Source: Phymatolithon calcareum
Lineage: Eukaryota; Rhodophyta; Florideophyceae; Hapalidiales
Length of the DNA: 64,000 bases
NCBI GenBank assembly: GCA_977006965.1
Contig: OZ345366.1
Coordinates: forward strand, 372,001 to 436,000
Reading direction: 5' to 3'
The position numbers and the translations under genes are program-made. Shown in pieces: positions 20,931 through 32,133 of the stretch. Positions within the stretch are counted from its first letter, which is position 1. Every line of letters begins with the position of its first letter. Below the pieces are notes generated by a model that searched no databases, was not told the origin of the DNA, and worked only from the letters and a program-made list of their open reading frames with translations.

Positions 20931-22373
20931 CTATTTCACTACATGACTCTCTAGTACACCGCAGATAATGTGCGCAGCCTCTCGTAGTTGCTTCGGGTTA
21001 TGCGACGCCATGATAGAAATTCGCAGACTCGGATTCGGCTTGTTCTCTTCCTGAGGCACATACATAGGTCGCGCCACAAGCACACCCTTTGCAATACACT
21101 TCTTCTGCATCTCCGTAAAATCGGCACCTGAAACGCTACAGTCCACACTTCTCACGTGCATGAGCGGCGACTCCATGTGTCCATGGAGTATCCACGGCGA
21201 CTTCAATCCAGCATTAAGAGCATCCTGAAAAACGCGCACATTCTCTCTTAGTTTTTCGGTGAGTAATTCACCCTCCTCTTCAACAATGCGCAGCGCAGTG
21301 GTTGCTGCTGCAGCGAGAAACGGGGGTTGCGACGCAGAGAAGCAATATCCAGTACCAGAAAGACGCTGGTGCGACACTACCTCAGCATTGCCAACGCAAT
21401 AGCCGCCGACAGAGCCCAATGCGTTGCCCAAATCTGCAATCGCAATATCAACATCTTTGCGCTCGACACCTGCACGCTCCAGCGCACCACGACCGCTAGG
21501 ACCGAGCACGCCCACAGAGAATGATTCGTCAAGTATGAGGCGAAATCCATACTTTTTCTTAAGCGCCACAATCTCCTGTAGAGGCGCGATGTCGCCCACA
21601 TTGGCATACACACCTTCAACCATGACAAACCTTTTTTCTACGCGCGCCTTGGCAGGGTTCTTCCCATCCCCAGAAACAACTTCTTTCATAACTGCCTCCA
21701 AATGGGAGACATCATTATGACGGAAGTGCAGGGTCTGGGCACGAGAAAGGCTCAACCCCGTCTGCAATCCAAAGTGAATGGCACTGTCGGCAATGATAAG
21801 ATCGCCACGCTTACAGAACGCAGGCACTGTGGATGAGCCAGTTGCAGCACCGAAAGAGTAGAGAATGGCACCTTTTGTCCCCGAGAAAGAAGCGATAGCG
21901 TCTTCACAGCGGAGATGAATATCAGTAGTGCCATAGAAGCCGCGCGGTCCGCATGCACCGCACCCGTAACCGCGAAGTACCGCTTGTGCCCGGTCCGTGA
22001 CGCGGCGGTCCGAGGCGAGGCCTAGGAAATTTCCAGTGGCGAGGTTGAGAAGATCATCACCAGCTGCTGTACATACACGAGGTCCAGCAGCCGAGGCGAG
22101 AGATACATCTGCTGGAGACGAGGCGACAATATCATCCGCGACTGGGAGGGCCAGCGGCTTTGGGTTCCATGAAGCAAGACGGGCGGCACGTTCAGCCTCT
22201 GACGGACCAACTTCGGCGCCTACACGCGGCTTGTAAGCTCGCGTGAGCGCGAGATAGAGGACGAGGACTAGAAAGGCAGCCTCGACAACACTGAAATAGG
22301 CCTCCGCTGAAAAGAGCGTGAGCGCCAAACGATGGCGGTACGCCAAGAAAGCGGTAAGTGCATCCGATGCCAT
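20931..22373 (-). CDS. LCB1: Serine palmitoyltransferase subunit 1 (LCB1)
   Basis: 480 residues, an alpha-oxoamine synthase. It is the non-catalytic partner of LCB2 in condensing serine with palmitoyl-CoA, the first step of sphingolipid synthesis at the ER. One TM segment lies at about 25-43. The LCB1 hallmark YGCGACGPRGFYGT is at 136-149; Cys141 matches the human cysteine mutated in hereditary sensory neuropathy. At the place where LCB2 has the PLP-binding lysine, this protein reads ADLGNALGSVGGYC (313-326) with no lysine, which identifies subunit 1. The start ATG has the expected N-terminal distance to the TM. It is divergent from the carrier-like gene at 22703, with 329 bp between. Confidence 0.97.
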   Translation of the reverse strand: MASDALTAFLAYRHRLALTLFSAEAYFSVVEAAFLVLVLYLALTRAYKPRVGAEVGPSEAERAARLASWNPKPLALPVADDIVASSPADVSLASAAGPRVCTAAGDDLLNLATGNFLGLASDRRVTDRAQAVLRGYGCGACGPRGFYGTTDIHLRCEDAIASFSGTKGAILYSFGAATGSSTVPAFCKRGDLIIADSAIHFGLQTGLSLSRAQTLHFRHNDVSHLEAVMKEVVSGDGKNPAKARVEKRFVMVEGVYANVGDIAPLQEIVALKKKYGFRLILDESFSVGVLGPSGRGALERAGVERKDVDIAIADLGNALGSVGGYCVGNAEVVSHQRLSGTGYCFSASQPPFLAAAATTALRIVEEEGELLTEKLRENVRVFQDALNAGLKSPWILHGHMESPLMHVRSVDCSVSGADFTEMQKKCIAKGVLVARPMYVPQEENKPNPSLRISIMASHNPKQLREAAHIICGVLESHVVK

Positions 22374-22702
22374 GGCCCCGATTCAACGGAGCGGGTGGAG
22401 AGGCGCTTAGGAGCGCATGGGCGGGAGCAAGGTAGGGCAACGCGCGCAAACAGCAACCGCACGGGAGGGAATTCGGCGAACGTTGCGTCCCACTTCACAC
22501 TGGGACTTCCCCGATGTAGATCGAGTCCACGACTGTAAGCGAGCAAGGATATGATTCACACCAATAATCATCTGACGCCTGTCTGTCACTTCTCGAACGG
22601 TTGTCATATTCAAAGAGGACCACCCTCAATCTCCGCCGGGTCGTTGTCGCGCAAATCTCCAGGAAGGGAGATGGCGGGACGCCTCGCCCGTCAAGGGCGA
22701 CA

Positions 22703-23524
22703 ATGCTCATGCGCGCTCGGCGCACAAGACGCTCACTGGGACACCAACTGGTGTTCCGAGACCCTATTGCCGTACCGGTCCCGTCGCGCAGAGTGTTACT
22801 GCAGGCTGCGCGCGGAGCGCTTGCCGAGGGCGCCGTTCACGCCGCGTTGCACCCGCTCGACGGGCTAGTGTTGCGAGCGACGCTGCGAACCTCAGCGGCA
22901 ACGGGGTTGGGCGCGATATCCACACCCGCCTCCGCTCGTGTGCGTCTCTTTTGTATCCAATCTGTGCTTTGTAGCGCTGGCGGCGCCGCTCTCGGTGCTG
23001 CAGCATTTGCGCTTGCGTATGCGGCGTTGCACGAGCGACTATGCGCTGCACGAAGCCCGAAGCGCGCCATGGCTGCGGCCGCAATGGCCAGTGCTATATC
23101 CACTACTGTTGACGCGCCCCTTCGCGCCTTCAGCGCGGGCGCGAGGCTCGGCGCGCGCACGGAGATGCGGCACGCGCTCGGCACTGCGGTGCGCGATGTG
23201 CCTGCCGATGCGCTGGAGTTTGGCGCGTACGAGCTTCTTAGGGGAGCGGCACGTTCTCCAATTGCGCGGTGCGTGGCTGGAGCGGTGGCTGGTGCTGTGT
23301 CGACGCTTTTCGTTGCACCAATGGATGTGGCGCTGGCGCGAATGATTGCGGCGCCGGGAAGCGGCGGGCTTGTCCCGGCGGTGAAACAGGTGCTTCGAAG
23401 TGGTGGTGGGCGTGCTGCGTTTGCGGGTGTCGGAGAGCGATGCTTGCGGGAGGCGGTGGCAAGCGCGTTGTTTTTTTGCGTTTACGAGGCTGGTGAGGGT
23501 GGGGAAGAGGAAGACGGACGATGA
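22703..23524 (+). CDS. Divergent mitochondrial-carrier-like (SLC25) protein
   Basis: 273 residues from the first in-frame ATG (22703). Three degenerate repeat starts are visible: HPLDGLVLRA (about 56-65), DAPLRAFSAGARLG, and APMDVALARM near the C-terminus, each a variant of the PX(D/E)XX(K/R) motif of mitochondrial carriers. Hydrophobic helices rich in Ala and Gly flank them. ADALEFGAYELLRG and EAVASALFFCVYE fit the even-numbered helices. Several charged residues of the canonical salt-bridge network are replaced, so its substrate, and even whether it transports, is uncertain. High GC and Ala content are stronger than in neighbours. The C-terminus is acidic (GEGGEEEDGR). Confidence 0.68.
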   Translation: MLMRARRTRRSLGHQLVFRDPIAVPVPSRRVLLQAARGALAEGAVHAALHPLDGLVLRATLRTSAATGLGAISTPASARVRLFCIQSVLCSAGGAALGAAAFALAYAALHERLCAARSPKRAMAAAAMASAISTTVDAPLRAFSAGARLGARTEMRHALGTAVRDVPADALEFGAYELLRGAARSPIARCVAGAVAGAVSTLFVAPMDVALARMIAAPGSGGLVPAVKQVLRSGGGRAAFAGVGERCLREAVASALFFCVYEAGEGGEEEDGR

Positions 23525-23962
23525 ATGCAGCTATGAGCTGTTTTTGTAATTGAATATTGATCATTGTAATTAAATAATCTACTGTTCCTGTTCTGGAGAC
23601 ATGTAAGCACCCTTTTCGTACACCATGTGTTCGTCATGAATTGGCGAATCGGAGCGGTGTCGGATTTGTTGCTGACTGAATACTGAAAGTAATCAAAAAA
23701 CAGCACGAAAATGACGTGCTGGACCTAAGCGCTACAGTATCATATTGCGGAGTTTGCGATTCATGATTGCGGGCCGTTGAGAAGGCCTCCGACAAAACAA
23801 AACTCGACGGGAATTATTCGCGGGCGCACAACTCGGGTGGCGCCTAGTCAGTCGGGAGCATCGAAAGGTTGCTTGCTCGCTTGTGTCTCCGTCACGCACC
23901 AAACGGTGTCTCGCTGCTTCCTGCAGCATCTTCTCGCATTGCGATCATAAGGTTTTTGCGCC
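23525..23962. other. Gap before PRA1
   Basis: 3' flank of the carrier-like gene and promoter of PRA1. TACAGTA at 23733. No gene seen. Confidence 0.6.
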
Positions 23963-24595
23963 ATGTCGACGTTCACAGAACTGCAGTCCGCACCGGCGGA
24001 GGTGGCTGTTTCTCTCGACCCGCCAGCTGCTTCGGGGTCCGAGAGCGGTGGAACGGGCGTAGCAACTGCGGCTGCCGCCGCTGGTGCGCTTTCCAAACTA
24101 GCGGGTGCCATGCCGTCCGCCGACACCGTGAAGGGCAAACTTTCCGAGGTGTGGTCGCGGTCGCGGGCGTGGTCTGAGTTTGCCAACACCTCGCAAATGA
24201 GCCGACCCGAGCCCTCTGAAATTGTGGACCGCGTGAAGGAGAACCTCGAGTATTATGCGTTCAACTACTTCGTTATTCTACTTGTCATGTCGGCGCTCAC
24301 CATTATCACGTCTCCGCTCGCGTTCCTGGGTGGTATTTTTATCGCCCTAGCGTATTGCTACCTGTTCTTCCTAAACCCTGACTCTATGAAGGTGGCCGGC
24401 ATCACTCTCGACAACAACTTTAAGGCCGCTGCCATCATGATATTTTCCCTCGTCGTTCTTTGGCTCACTGGCGCCGGTGCTGCTTTCACCGGGCTTGTGG
24501 TTGTCGTGACTATCGTTGCACTTACGCATGCGGCTGTTCGCAAGCCGCCAGGTGAGGCCGACTTTGAGACGGCATATACTCCTGCGACTGTGTAA
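23963..24595 (+). CDS. PRA1-family protein (prenylated Rab acceptor)
   Basis: 210 residues. An Ala/Ser-rich N-terminus is followed by the family core RAWSEFANTSQMSRPEPSEI..RVKENLEYYAFNYFVI (about 71-110). Two hydrophobic hairpins come next, at about 107-139 and 153-194, in the usual four-span arrangement. PRA1 proteins sit in ER, Golgi or endosomal membranes, bind prenylated Rab GTPases and help deliver them to membranes. The C-terminus ends with an acidic, tyrosine-containing tail (GEADFETAYTPATV). The ATG is in a good context (GCGCCATG). AATAAA at 24714-24719 is a likely polyadenylation signal. Confidence 0.93.
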   Translation: MSTFTELQSAPAEVAVSLDPPAASGSESGGTGVATAAAAAGALSKLAGAMPSADTVKGKLSEVWSRSRAWSEFANTSQMSRPEPSEIVDRVKENLEYYAFNYFVILLVMSALTIITSPLAFLGGIFIALAYCYLFFLNPDSMKVAGITLDNNFKAAAIMIFSLVVLWLTGAGAAFTGLVVVVTIVALTHAAVRKPPGEADFETAYTPATV

Positions 24596-25582
24596 AGAGG
24601 CTGGCTGGATGGCGATTGATGTATTGTAGAGGGAGGGCTATATCGAGAAGAATGCTTGTTTTTCTGTTTTAACGGGCTCCACCTGGTGCGACAGTACAAA
24701 GAACAATCTATATAATAAACGTTTGACTCAATTGATGCTCAGAGGGGTATTTTTATTTTCCGAAATGTTGGAATAAGAGAGCTAGCTTTATCGGCTGTGC
24801 AGGTGGATAGTGCGTCAACTACATACTGTACAAAGGATATAATATTGTATACAGCAATGCCGCACAGTTGTTGACAAATGCCCAGAACACTAGGATTTGG
24901 ATTCACAAAATAGGTACACAGTTCGGAACCAACTCATCCTATGCAGCGTAGCGGAGAAGAGTGAGTGAGAGCAGGAGAAAGTACTGTGGGGTAAGTTTCC
25001 CCTCGAGAGAGTTTTGCGAGTGAAGGAAATCCTCGGGCCTGAAGTCAGCCCCTTTCGGTCTCCCAAACGACTCACTCAGGCCCATTGGTCCAATGGAAGT
25101 GGACTACAATCGATCGACGGTCACACTGCGGCAGCAATCGGCAACGGTTCGTCGTGCAAGACAGCACAATCTGTCTTGCACGCGAGCGAAGGCGCGCACG
25201 CAGTTCCGACCCGCCGCGGTGCCACACGTGAGTCTTTCACGTATGGTCCAGACGCCTCGTTCCGCGGCCACGCATTCGTGTGCGCTCACAATAATCGGGC
25301 GCGCCAGTCAGCTTCCGCAATGTTCGATCAAGCGGGGGCGTTAAGCGCGCCCTACATGCATTTTCGCATTTACAATTCGAAGATATTCGACGCTCGCTCG
25401 CAATTGTAAATCTGTCCTGTACTGGCTCCTAGAATGGCAGTAACTACGAGGACGTAACTTCCGTTGCTTGTCTCGGTCAGACAGACAGATGAGTTCTCTC
25501 TTTCCTTTTCCACTTCGCTTACATCATTGCGCGATCATGCGTCACATCGGGGTTAATAGCGGGGGCATTGTTTAACCATGAG
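24596..25582. other. Gap with a 12-bp-arm inverted repeat
   Basis: AATAAA at 24714-24719, TACTGTA at 24824, and an inverted repeat at 25153-25182 (CGTGCAAGACAG, six-base loop, CTGTCTTGCACG). No gene seen. Confidence 0.6.
25153..25182. repeat. Perfect inverted repeat, 12-bp arms, 6-nt loop
   Basis: Arms CGTGCAAGACAG and CTGTCTTGCACG are exact reverse complements. Confidence 0.92.
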
Positions 25583-26077
25583 TCACGTATTGACTTGGCG
25601 TTGCTTTTCGTTGCCATAGTTCTGCCACATTGCAATATAGTCTTCGCGAGCGAGCTGCTTGAGGTAGTATTCCAATGACTCCGAAGGCACGTGCTCGCTC
25701 GCAATGCCGATTCCTTGCAAAGCCCTGAGCAGGCGAGCCCCCAGTCCAGATCCAACCACATAGACATTTTTATATGTCGAGGTCGCATGAGTGGAAGCGA
25801 CCGCGGAGAACCTGTGAGAACAGGAAATGAGAACTTTCTTCAACGCCTCCAGCTAGTAAGATATTCACACATCCTCTTCACATTCGAAAATGCATGCACC
25901 ATTCCACCGCACAGGAGGCGAGCATCTCGCATGCAAAACCTTCAACGCGACCTCGTCCGCACCGCCACCCTCACTGGGCGCTCCGCTCCCATCATCCGTT
26001 CCGCCTCTCATAATCCCAAACTGAACTGAACCGAACCGAACCGAACTGTCCTTTGCACGAGTGTCGCAGCAGCACAT
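25583..26077 (-). CDS. Possible two-exon gene of unknown function
   Basis: The minus strand around 25806-25583 encodes a protein-like stretch (KNVYVVGSGLGARLLRALQG... then an acidic/aromatic tail) but has no in-frame ATG near its start. A pyrimidine-rich acceptor ending CACAG lies directly before it at about 25812-25832. An upstream frame beginning at the ATG near 26011 (MRGGTDDGSG...) can be joined in phase through a GTGTGAATATC donor, giving an intron of roughly 60 nt. This model is weak: the first exon has low complexity, the donor is poor, and no family is recognised. The glycine-rich segment may be membrane-associated. Confidence 0.27.
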
Positions 26078-26815
26078 TGCATATTGTTGTCATGCTTGGT
26101 AATGAAACTCCGAACTTAACGTGAAAAGGTCCCGCCCGCCGCATCAGCCCCAACCAAAAGCATGCATGTCATTTCTCTTACGTCTCCCACTGCTTGCAAA
26201 GCAACTCGTCACAACCGTAGATGCATTCAGACTGACAATCACTGCTTACTCAAAATGAACTCCCGTCCATCAATGTAAACCCGATTCGCTTCATCACAGA
26301 GTGCCTATTGTTTGCAATATGGAGCCAAGTTGAGTCGACTAAATGAATCCCTCCCACACCTCATACCACTGCTACGTCTAGAGCATCGAGTTACTGCTAA
26401 ACCCCTCGAACAGGTGATTCAGAAGCGAGTTCAACGCATTTCTAGAAACTAGACTATGCAAGACGTCATCTTTCGCTACAGGCCCAAGCAGGGGAAATTG
26501 TTCAGTATAAGAAGACTTCTCACGTTCTAACTGCCAATTTCTTTCGCTGAGACTTGTGCCCGAGGAAGCCGCATCGACCTGCACTGCGCTTCAGAAATTC
26601 CCACACCGCCTGTGCCTATTTCATTCTCCGCATGTGCCCGAGGAAGTTACACCCGCATGAACTGCGTCCAGGATAATTCCATGTCGAATCCGCTTGAAAT
26701 GAAATGGGAAAGCCCTGGAATATAGTCCATGGACAGCACTTCACTGCTTTCCGCTTTTCTGCACATGTCTCGTCAATGGCTGATAGCACCAGTCGTCCAC
26801 TCGAAAAAATACATC
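26078..26815. other. Gap, no gene seen
   Basis: Moderately AT-rich; frames on both strands look random. It ends at the 3' side of the minus-strand carrier gene. Confidence 0.55.
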
Positions 26816-27613
26816 TCACGGTTCTTCGAGAAACGAATGGCGCCTACCATCAAACAATCGTTTCAGCAACTCAAAAACCGAAAGCATAACCGCAGCCTGT
26901 GGCGCCAGCCAAACGACCCTCGCCTGTGCGCCTCTGAAAAAAGGCCTTATACCTAATCCCTCTTCACGCACCATGCCGCCCACAGCCTGAACAACAGACC
27001 TCGCACCGCCATATCGCGTCTGCACTCGCGTAGCCACGAGATTGACGGGCGCAGTGACGAACGCGGCGACAGCGCCAGCCAGACCACCACTAACAAAATC
27101 TCGCCAACTGGAGTCTTGAAGAATGCGCGCACGGGTCACCTCAAATGTCCAGAAGTACAAGGCGGAAAACGGCATCCATGCAGCTACCGATGCTCCATAT
27201 CCTGCATACAAAGCTCGCACGCCTTCCGCACGGACGAGAGTGACGGCGGTGCGGGGAATGTCTCCAAGTCGGGTGTAACCAGCGCGACCAAGAACGGCGC
27301 GCTTCTTCAGCACCTCGCAAGGCACGAAAAACATGCCGCCCGCAACCTCCGCCGCGCAGCCCGCGATGGCTGGATGAACATTCATCTGTTTTGCCAGGTC
27401 GAACACGCCAAAATATGACGCATAGGCTGGCGCGCTCAACGCCGCAGCCACGCCAAAGCCCCGGTATAATGCGTGGAAAGACGAGGCGCACGAGCGGGAC
27501 TGCGCGTGCGTTGCAAGACTGTCTAGAGGGTATGTCAGCAGATCGGCGGAGACGCCTGCGAGCGCACCGGCGAGGAAGTGAGATGCTGTGTTTTTGGGAG
27601 CTTCTTGTGTCAT
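26816..27613 (-). CDS. Mitochondrial carrier family (SLC25) protein
   Basis: 265 residues with the three-fold repeat of mitochondrial carriers. Each odd helix ends in the signature: YPLDSLATHAQSR (about 28-40), VPCEVLKKRAVL, and APVNLVATRVQTR. Matching glycine-rich even helices follow, for example RGFGVAAALSAPAYASYFGVFD and AGYGASVAAWMPFSALYFWTFE. The short N-terminus (MTQEAPKNTASHFLAGALAG) leads straight into helix 1. The pattern LLTYPLDS.ATHAQS with FFVPCEVLKKR resembles S-adenosylmethionine or mitoferrin-type carriers. The substrate residues cannot be settled by eye. The ATG start is clear, and TACTGTA lies 240 bp upstream at 27852. Confidence 0.93.
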   Translation of the reverse strand: MTQEAPKNTASHFLAGALAGVSADLLTYPLDSLATHAQSRSCASSFHALYRGFGVAAALSAPAYASYFGVFDLAKQMNVHPAIAGCAAEVAGGMFFVPCEVLKKRAVLGRAGYTRLGDIPRTAVTLVRAEGVRALYAGYGASVAAWMPFSALYFWTFEVTRARILQDSSWRDFVSGGLAGAVAAFVTAPVNLVATRVQTRYGGARSVVQAVGGMVREEGLGIRPFFRGAQARVVWLAPQAAVMLSVFELLKRLFDGRRHSFLEEP

Positions 27614-28793
27614 GGTGCCTTTCTGGAGGTCGTTTCGTTAGCGGACTTCGATGCACAATGAACTACGGAGGCCAAGTCAGATAGACGTTGTAGCGCCGGG
27701 TCTATTATGGAATGAATCTGGTTGAAGACGGCAATGTGCTTCGAAGTCGAGGCAATTAGGCTGACAAAGTCGTGGGGTTGAATCGAATCGATTCCATGGA
27801 TTTTGATATGATTCAAGTGAGAAAGAATTGACAGACGAGAGGTGCAAGGTGTACTGTAACCGCACGGAAGGAAAGGCAACTCGGATGCACGGTTGCGTGA
27901 TAAATCAAGGCTCTGGTTGCATAGGCAATCCAGTTGGATATCATTGAGCTTTATGCGAAAAGATGCTTTGTCGGTTCTATACACACAGGAAATCCGCTTA
28001 CGCATAAGTGCGTGAGAGGGATCTTTAGGTAGCGTTTGCTTCTATGGCATCCATAGCTGGAGGTCCCCTGTGCGGATCTGTGCCACCTTCGGGACATTGT
28101 TAGGATGGCAAATTGTGTTCACAGCTGGTCATAGATATGAAAGATAATGTGATCGGCGACGTATCTCGCAATCTTGAAGGGTAGGCTGGTGGTTCGATCA
28201 AGATATAGGTCGTTGCGAGAATTGGGACGCACCTGAAATCTTAAATGAGGGCGATGAGACCCAACGATGACAATCCGCGGGCTCGAGTTGCTTGTGTATT
28301 CTGAAAGACTCTTCGCGATGCATTGGATACATATCGAATGTGCGCTCGATACCGATGCCGTCAAAATTGCACACCGTATAGATTGAAACTGCTATTCAGG
28401 CATGCCTTGGAAAATAACGGAGTGCTTCGTGCACCAGCTCCATACTACTTCGCCCGCCAATAATGCTGGCAAAATTGCGTCTCATCAAAGCAAAGGAGCA
28501 CGGTGTCTCCGTGCCTAGGGACAATGTCACCATTGTGGGCGTAGAGCTGGGTGCAGTATCTGGGAATGATGTTCTGACGAAAGCACTAGTCAATTTTGAG
28601 ATGGGTCCCTGGGCCAGTGCCGCAGCCTGAAATCTTCCTTGATTCCGAACATTACGCATGGTTGAAGTGTCAGACGATAGATCATGAATTTTTTTGCAAC
28701 TGTTTAGTTTATTTGAAAGCCCTCATTAACACTCCTAAGACTGTACGGGAGCAGGTTTTCGTAACTTGTTCATTCTAGTATATCGCCTGGTCC
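27614..28793. other. Possible gene remnants on the minus strand
   Basis: Three short minus-strand open stretches (about 28659-28396, 28364-28119 and 28005-27610) have protein-like composition, with leucine-rich wording in the last (for example LSHLNHIKIHGIDSIQ). They are interrupted by stops and may be a decayed LRR-type gene. No firm homology can be claimed. Confidence 0.25.
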
Positions 28794-29835
28794 CTAATAC
28801 AGGGACTCGTCGTTCTCCATATTGTAAATTATGGTGACGCTGTAGAGTAGTATGGAGTCTAATGCCTTTTTCGTTCTTAATATTTCTCCGGAGTCCAGTT
28901 CATACTTTGTTAGGTTCATGCGTATGGTCTCCAGGTGGCGCTCTGCTGCCATTCCGAATGTATTCGATATTAGGGTCGTGCTTACTTGAGGGAACCTTCC
29001 GCTTGCGTATTTTATGGCCAGCCGTCGATGTCTCACCTTGGCAAACCTGAGCATGGCCGGGATCTCATCCGGTTTGTCGTACGGAATTTTCCTCTTTCTT
29101 CTTGCTTCGAGTCTCGTGCCTTCTTTTGCAAACAGTATTCGTCGGAGTTGGCTTGGAGATTTCCCTTCCTGCATATTTTCGAAGGGGGTCGCAAACTGTT
29201 CTTGTTGCAGCATCGCGGCAATATCGCGACTTGCCCCTGTAGTTCTTTGAAGTTTCGCTCTTCACTTGGCTTGGATAGGATAGCCGACTTCCTTGCCTTT
29301 CCTTGTCGCAGCATCCTCAGCGCTAATATTTCTCTCCTGTGTTCTGGTGGTTGGATCCTGCACAGAAGCCGGAGCCGCTCGATCCTTCCACTTGCCGTAC
29401 CACCGAATACTTGGAAGAAGAAGGTTCTTTCCACTGCTTTAATAGCTTCTTGTACTTCTGAAGTCCACGGTGTGAGATAGATAGCGTATTCCCACCTTGG
29501 TTGGATCAACGACTTGTAGATACGTATGGCTTTCAGGATGTTTATCCCCCGAATGAATACCCCCAGTGACTTCAGTTGGTGTACCGCTACTTTGGCGTTT
29601 TTTATGCGCCTGATTGTGCTTATGACCGTAATTCCGGTTGGTCCTAGAGATATCCCGAGGTATGAAACTTCAGGTACCTGCGAAAGGGTCTGGTGCGCTA
29701 GCCAGAATGTGTGGTTCTTTGTCTCGGTTGACTCCAGCACCTCGCTCTTACCTTTTTTGGTGTTCCACGTCATTCCTCTCTCTTCGGCCCATGATAGATC
29801 ATGAATGTAACATAGGGGCGATTGTGCTGGAAAAG
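28794..29835 (-). mobile_element. Degenerate, 5'-truncated LINE (non-LTR retrotransposon), RT C-terminal part
   Basis: From about 29835 down to 29215 one frame encodes the thumb side of a LINE reverse transcriptase: MTWNTKKGKSEVL, then VSYLGISLGPTGI, KNAKVAVHQLK, and YKSLIQPRWEYAIYLTPW. Around 29215 the frame shifts; the second frame (29213-28794) continues with a basic region and ends at a TAG. The catalytic (F/Y)xDD box is missing because the copy breaks off upstream, as usual for 5'-truncated LINEs. The LINE at 41113-43697 has matching blocks (RWNTKPGENEIL, YLGVRMNNKGVT, LPKWEYAIHLT). Confidence 0.75.
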
Positions 29836-32128
29836 CTGTTCACTTTTTTCCACGATGTGGTAATCCACATTGAGGAGCGCATTGAGGCGCTGTTTCAGAC
29901 AGTAAGCGTATCACTATTGACATTGCAAATACTGTTCGTCTGGATGCCCTTTCGCCGTTCTCTCTTTTTACTATTAGAGCGTCCGCCATATTCTCACTAT
30001 TCGGAAGTTTGAGGTTCCCTCCTTTAGTTTTATTGTGTAGTTCTCCGACGAATAGCCGTCGAAAAACAGTCGGCAGCATGCGGGCACATATTGCACGCTA
30101 GATTATAAATCAGTGATTCATATTCGCTGTGTCCGTGGTGCAAGGCTGCAACCCCTGGCAAAAGTTCGTCGTGACCCCAAGTAGTATTACCCTTGTACGT
30201 CTATGTGACACGTTTCTGTCGTGGGGAGTGCTGGGGTCGCCACTGGCTTCTTTCTATTCGACGGTGTGATGACGGATCGAGCTGTTTCCAGAGTCAGAAG
30301 TATCGCTTGATGTGATAGCAACCTGGGTTCCTGGATTCCGCGCTGCGCAAGCTAATCAGGGCCTTATTCTTCCAGACGCCGCAGAGACTCAGTATTCAAA
30401 TTTCGTCAATGTGCACCTTGCATTGGGAAAACAAGCTTTTTAGCTTGTAATCACTGGGAGTGAAAAGATAAGGTTGGGTTTATCTTGAAAAGGGGTGATC
30501 TCTCTGTGATGCGATGCCTCAGTCTAAGATGCGATCAGGATCGCGCTTAAATATGGCGGGGGCGAGAAATTGCACACCTTGCAAAAAAGGAGGGGCACTA
30601 ACCGACTACTCGACTAATAGTACGTTGAGTGTTAGTCGGTGTCTGCGATAAATCCGTTGGTTCCTCTTGGAAGAGTCGTTCACCATACCGTGTTGACAGT
30701 GTCGGTGGATAGATCGCAAGGAGCCGTTACGTAATCATTGAGACTGTAACTGTCGTTCATTACACCCCTGCAACATTGCGTGTCTACAAGCTCCTCGGTG
30801 AGCGCGTCTATGCAACCTGTGGTGTCCGTGAATCCGCGGATTGTGCTTTCAAGTAAGCTGTTACTTTCAGTATGATGCTGCCTGATACATGTGGATGCCC
30901 ACTAGAGCCCCTGCGTCGAATGAAGAGCAAAAATGCCTAGTTATCAGCCCTGATTCCACGGCAATTGAGATCGTTTTTTGTGGTTGGCATTTCTGATTCA
31001 TCTTATATAATCAGACATTCAGGCAACTGGATAATAGTCTCCTGAATGCTGCTGTGTATGCAAGTGGAATTGAATTTGCCCTTTCATTCGGCATTGCGGA
31101 AGAGGCGTATACCGATACTAAGCTCTTGGATGAACTCTCGGGCAGATTCTCAGAGCTCAGGACTCTACACAAACTTACCATATCTTGTAACGCAGTTCTT
31201 CTGCATATAATATTCGGACAACGATTATCTGCCGTTGATATCTCTCGGACCAAGTGATCAATGGCAGAAAATACCTTGCAAACTGGGTCGTAAGGGCCAA
31301 GCGTTTTTTTATTGCAGAATATGCTATGCGTTTTATTTTGCGTCTACGATCAAGTGCTAAGACCACTGGGCAGCAATCAGCCATGAGCTGATTCTTCTTC
31401 TTCTTTAATGCAGGTTTCGGAGTTGTCGAACAACTCCCCATCCTTACGGCTACAGTAGACTTTAACAGATACGAGTGGTATTTGACGTCACAACAGCTCT
31501 AAGCCGCACAAAGTGCAGAGCTTCGGGGAGCTTAACATCTAAATCTCTACGCAGCCAATCTTCAGCCACCGTCCTTCAAAGGGGTGACCCGAGTTGGAAA
31601 CCATTTAGGATGCTCACGGTAGCTCGTCATCTCGTTACCTGCTTTCAACTCCTTCTGTCCTCGCTCCCAGCTTCCTTGAGCATTGCGGCACACCACTCAG
31701 GGCGGAATCCGTGTGCTACCAAAATGAGCTGATTCACATTGTGCTTTTTCATTCATTCATTCTACATCTTCGCTTTAGAGGGTTTGTATCGTCTCGAGGG
31801 CCTACGATTCTTCCACTCTATCGTATCGTTCGTTAGATTTAAGGCGGGTCGCTCGTCTAGTACTATGGAGCCGGTGTGAATGATTCTGGCATTGGCTTGA
31901 CATATTTCAGTGGCTTCTGGTTTACAAGCAGGTGCTCATCTATTTCAGAACGTGTTTATCATGGTTTCAGGTATCTGGCGCCTAATACCACGGTGTATAT
32001 GAGGGCCCTGGCCTCGTCAACGAATTGTCATGTGTTATTTCGAAAGCATTTGAGGACCTGCCGACTTCCAATTTGCTGCTAGCCTCAGCACTTAGCAGTC
32101 GCATAGGAGACTTCATACCACAAAGTAG
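29836..32128. other. Repeat-rich gap with an LRR-like relic
   Basis: About 31024-31257 (+) is an open stretch with leucine-rich wording (LLDELSGRFSELRTLHKLTISCNAVLLHIIF), possibly the end of an F-box/LRR-type gene, but it has no ATG start. TACAGTA at 31451. The remainder gives no recognisable gene. Confidence 0.35.
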
Positions 32129-32133
32129 GTAAA
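32129..32133. other. Target-site duplication (left), GTAAA
   Basis: GTAAA precedes the 5' LTR and recurs directly after the 3' LTR at 40894-40898. Confidence 0.92.
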
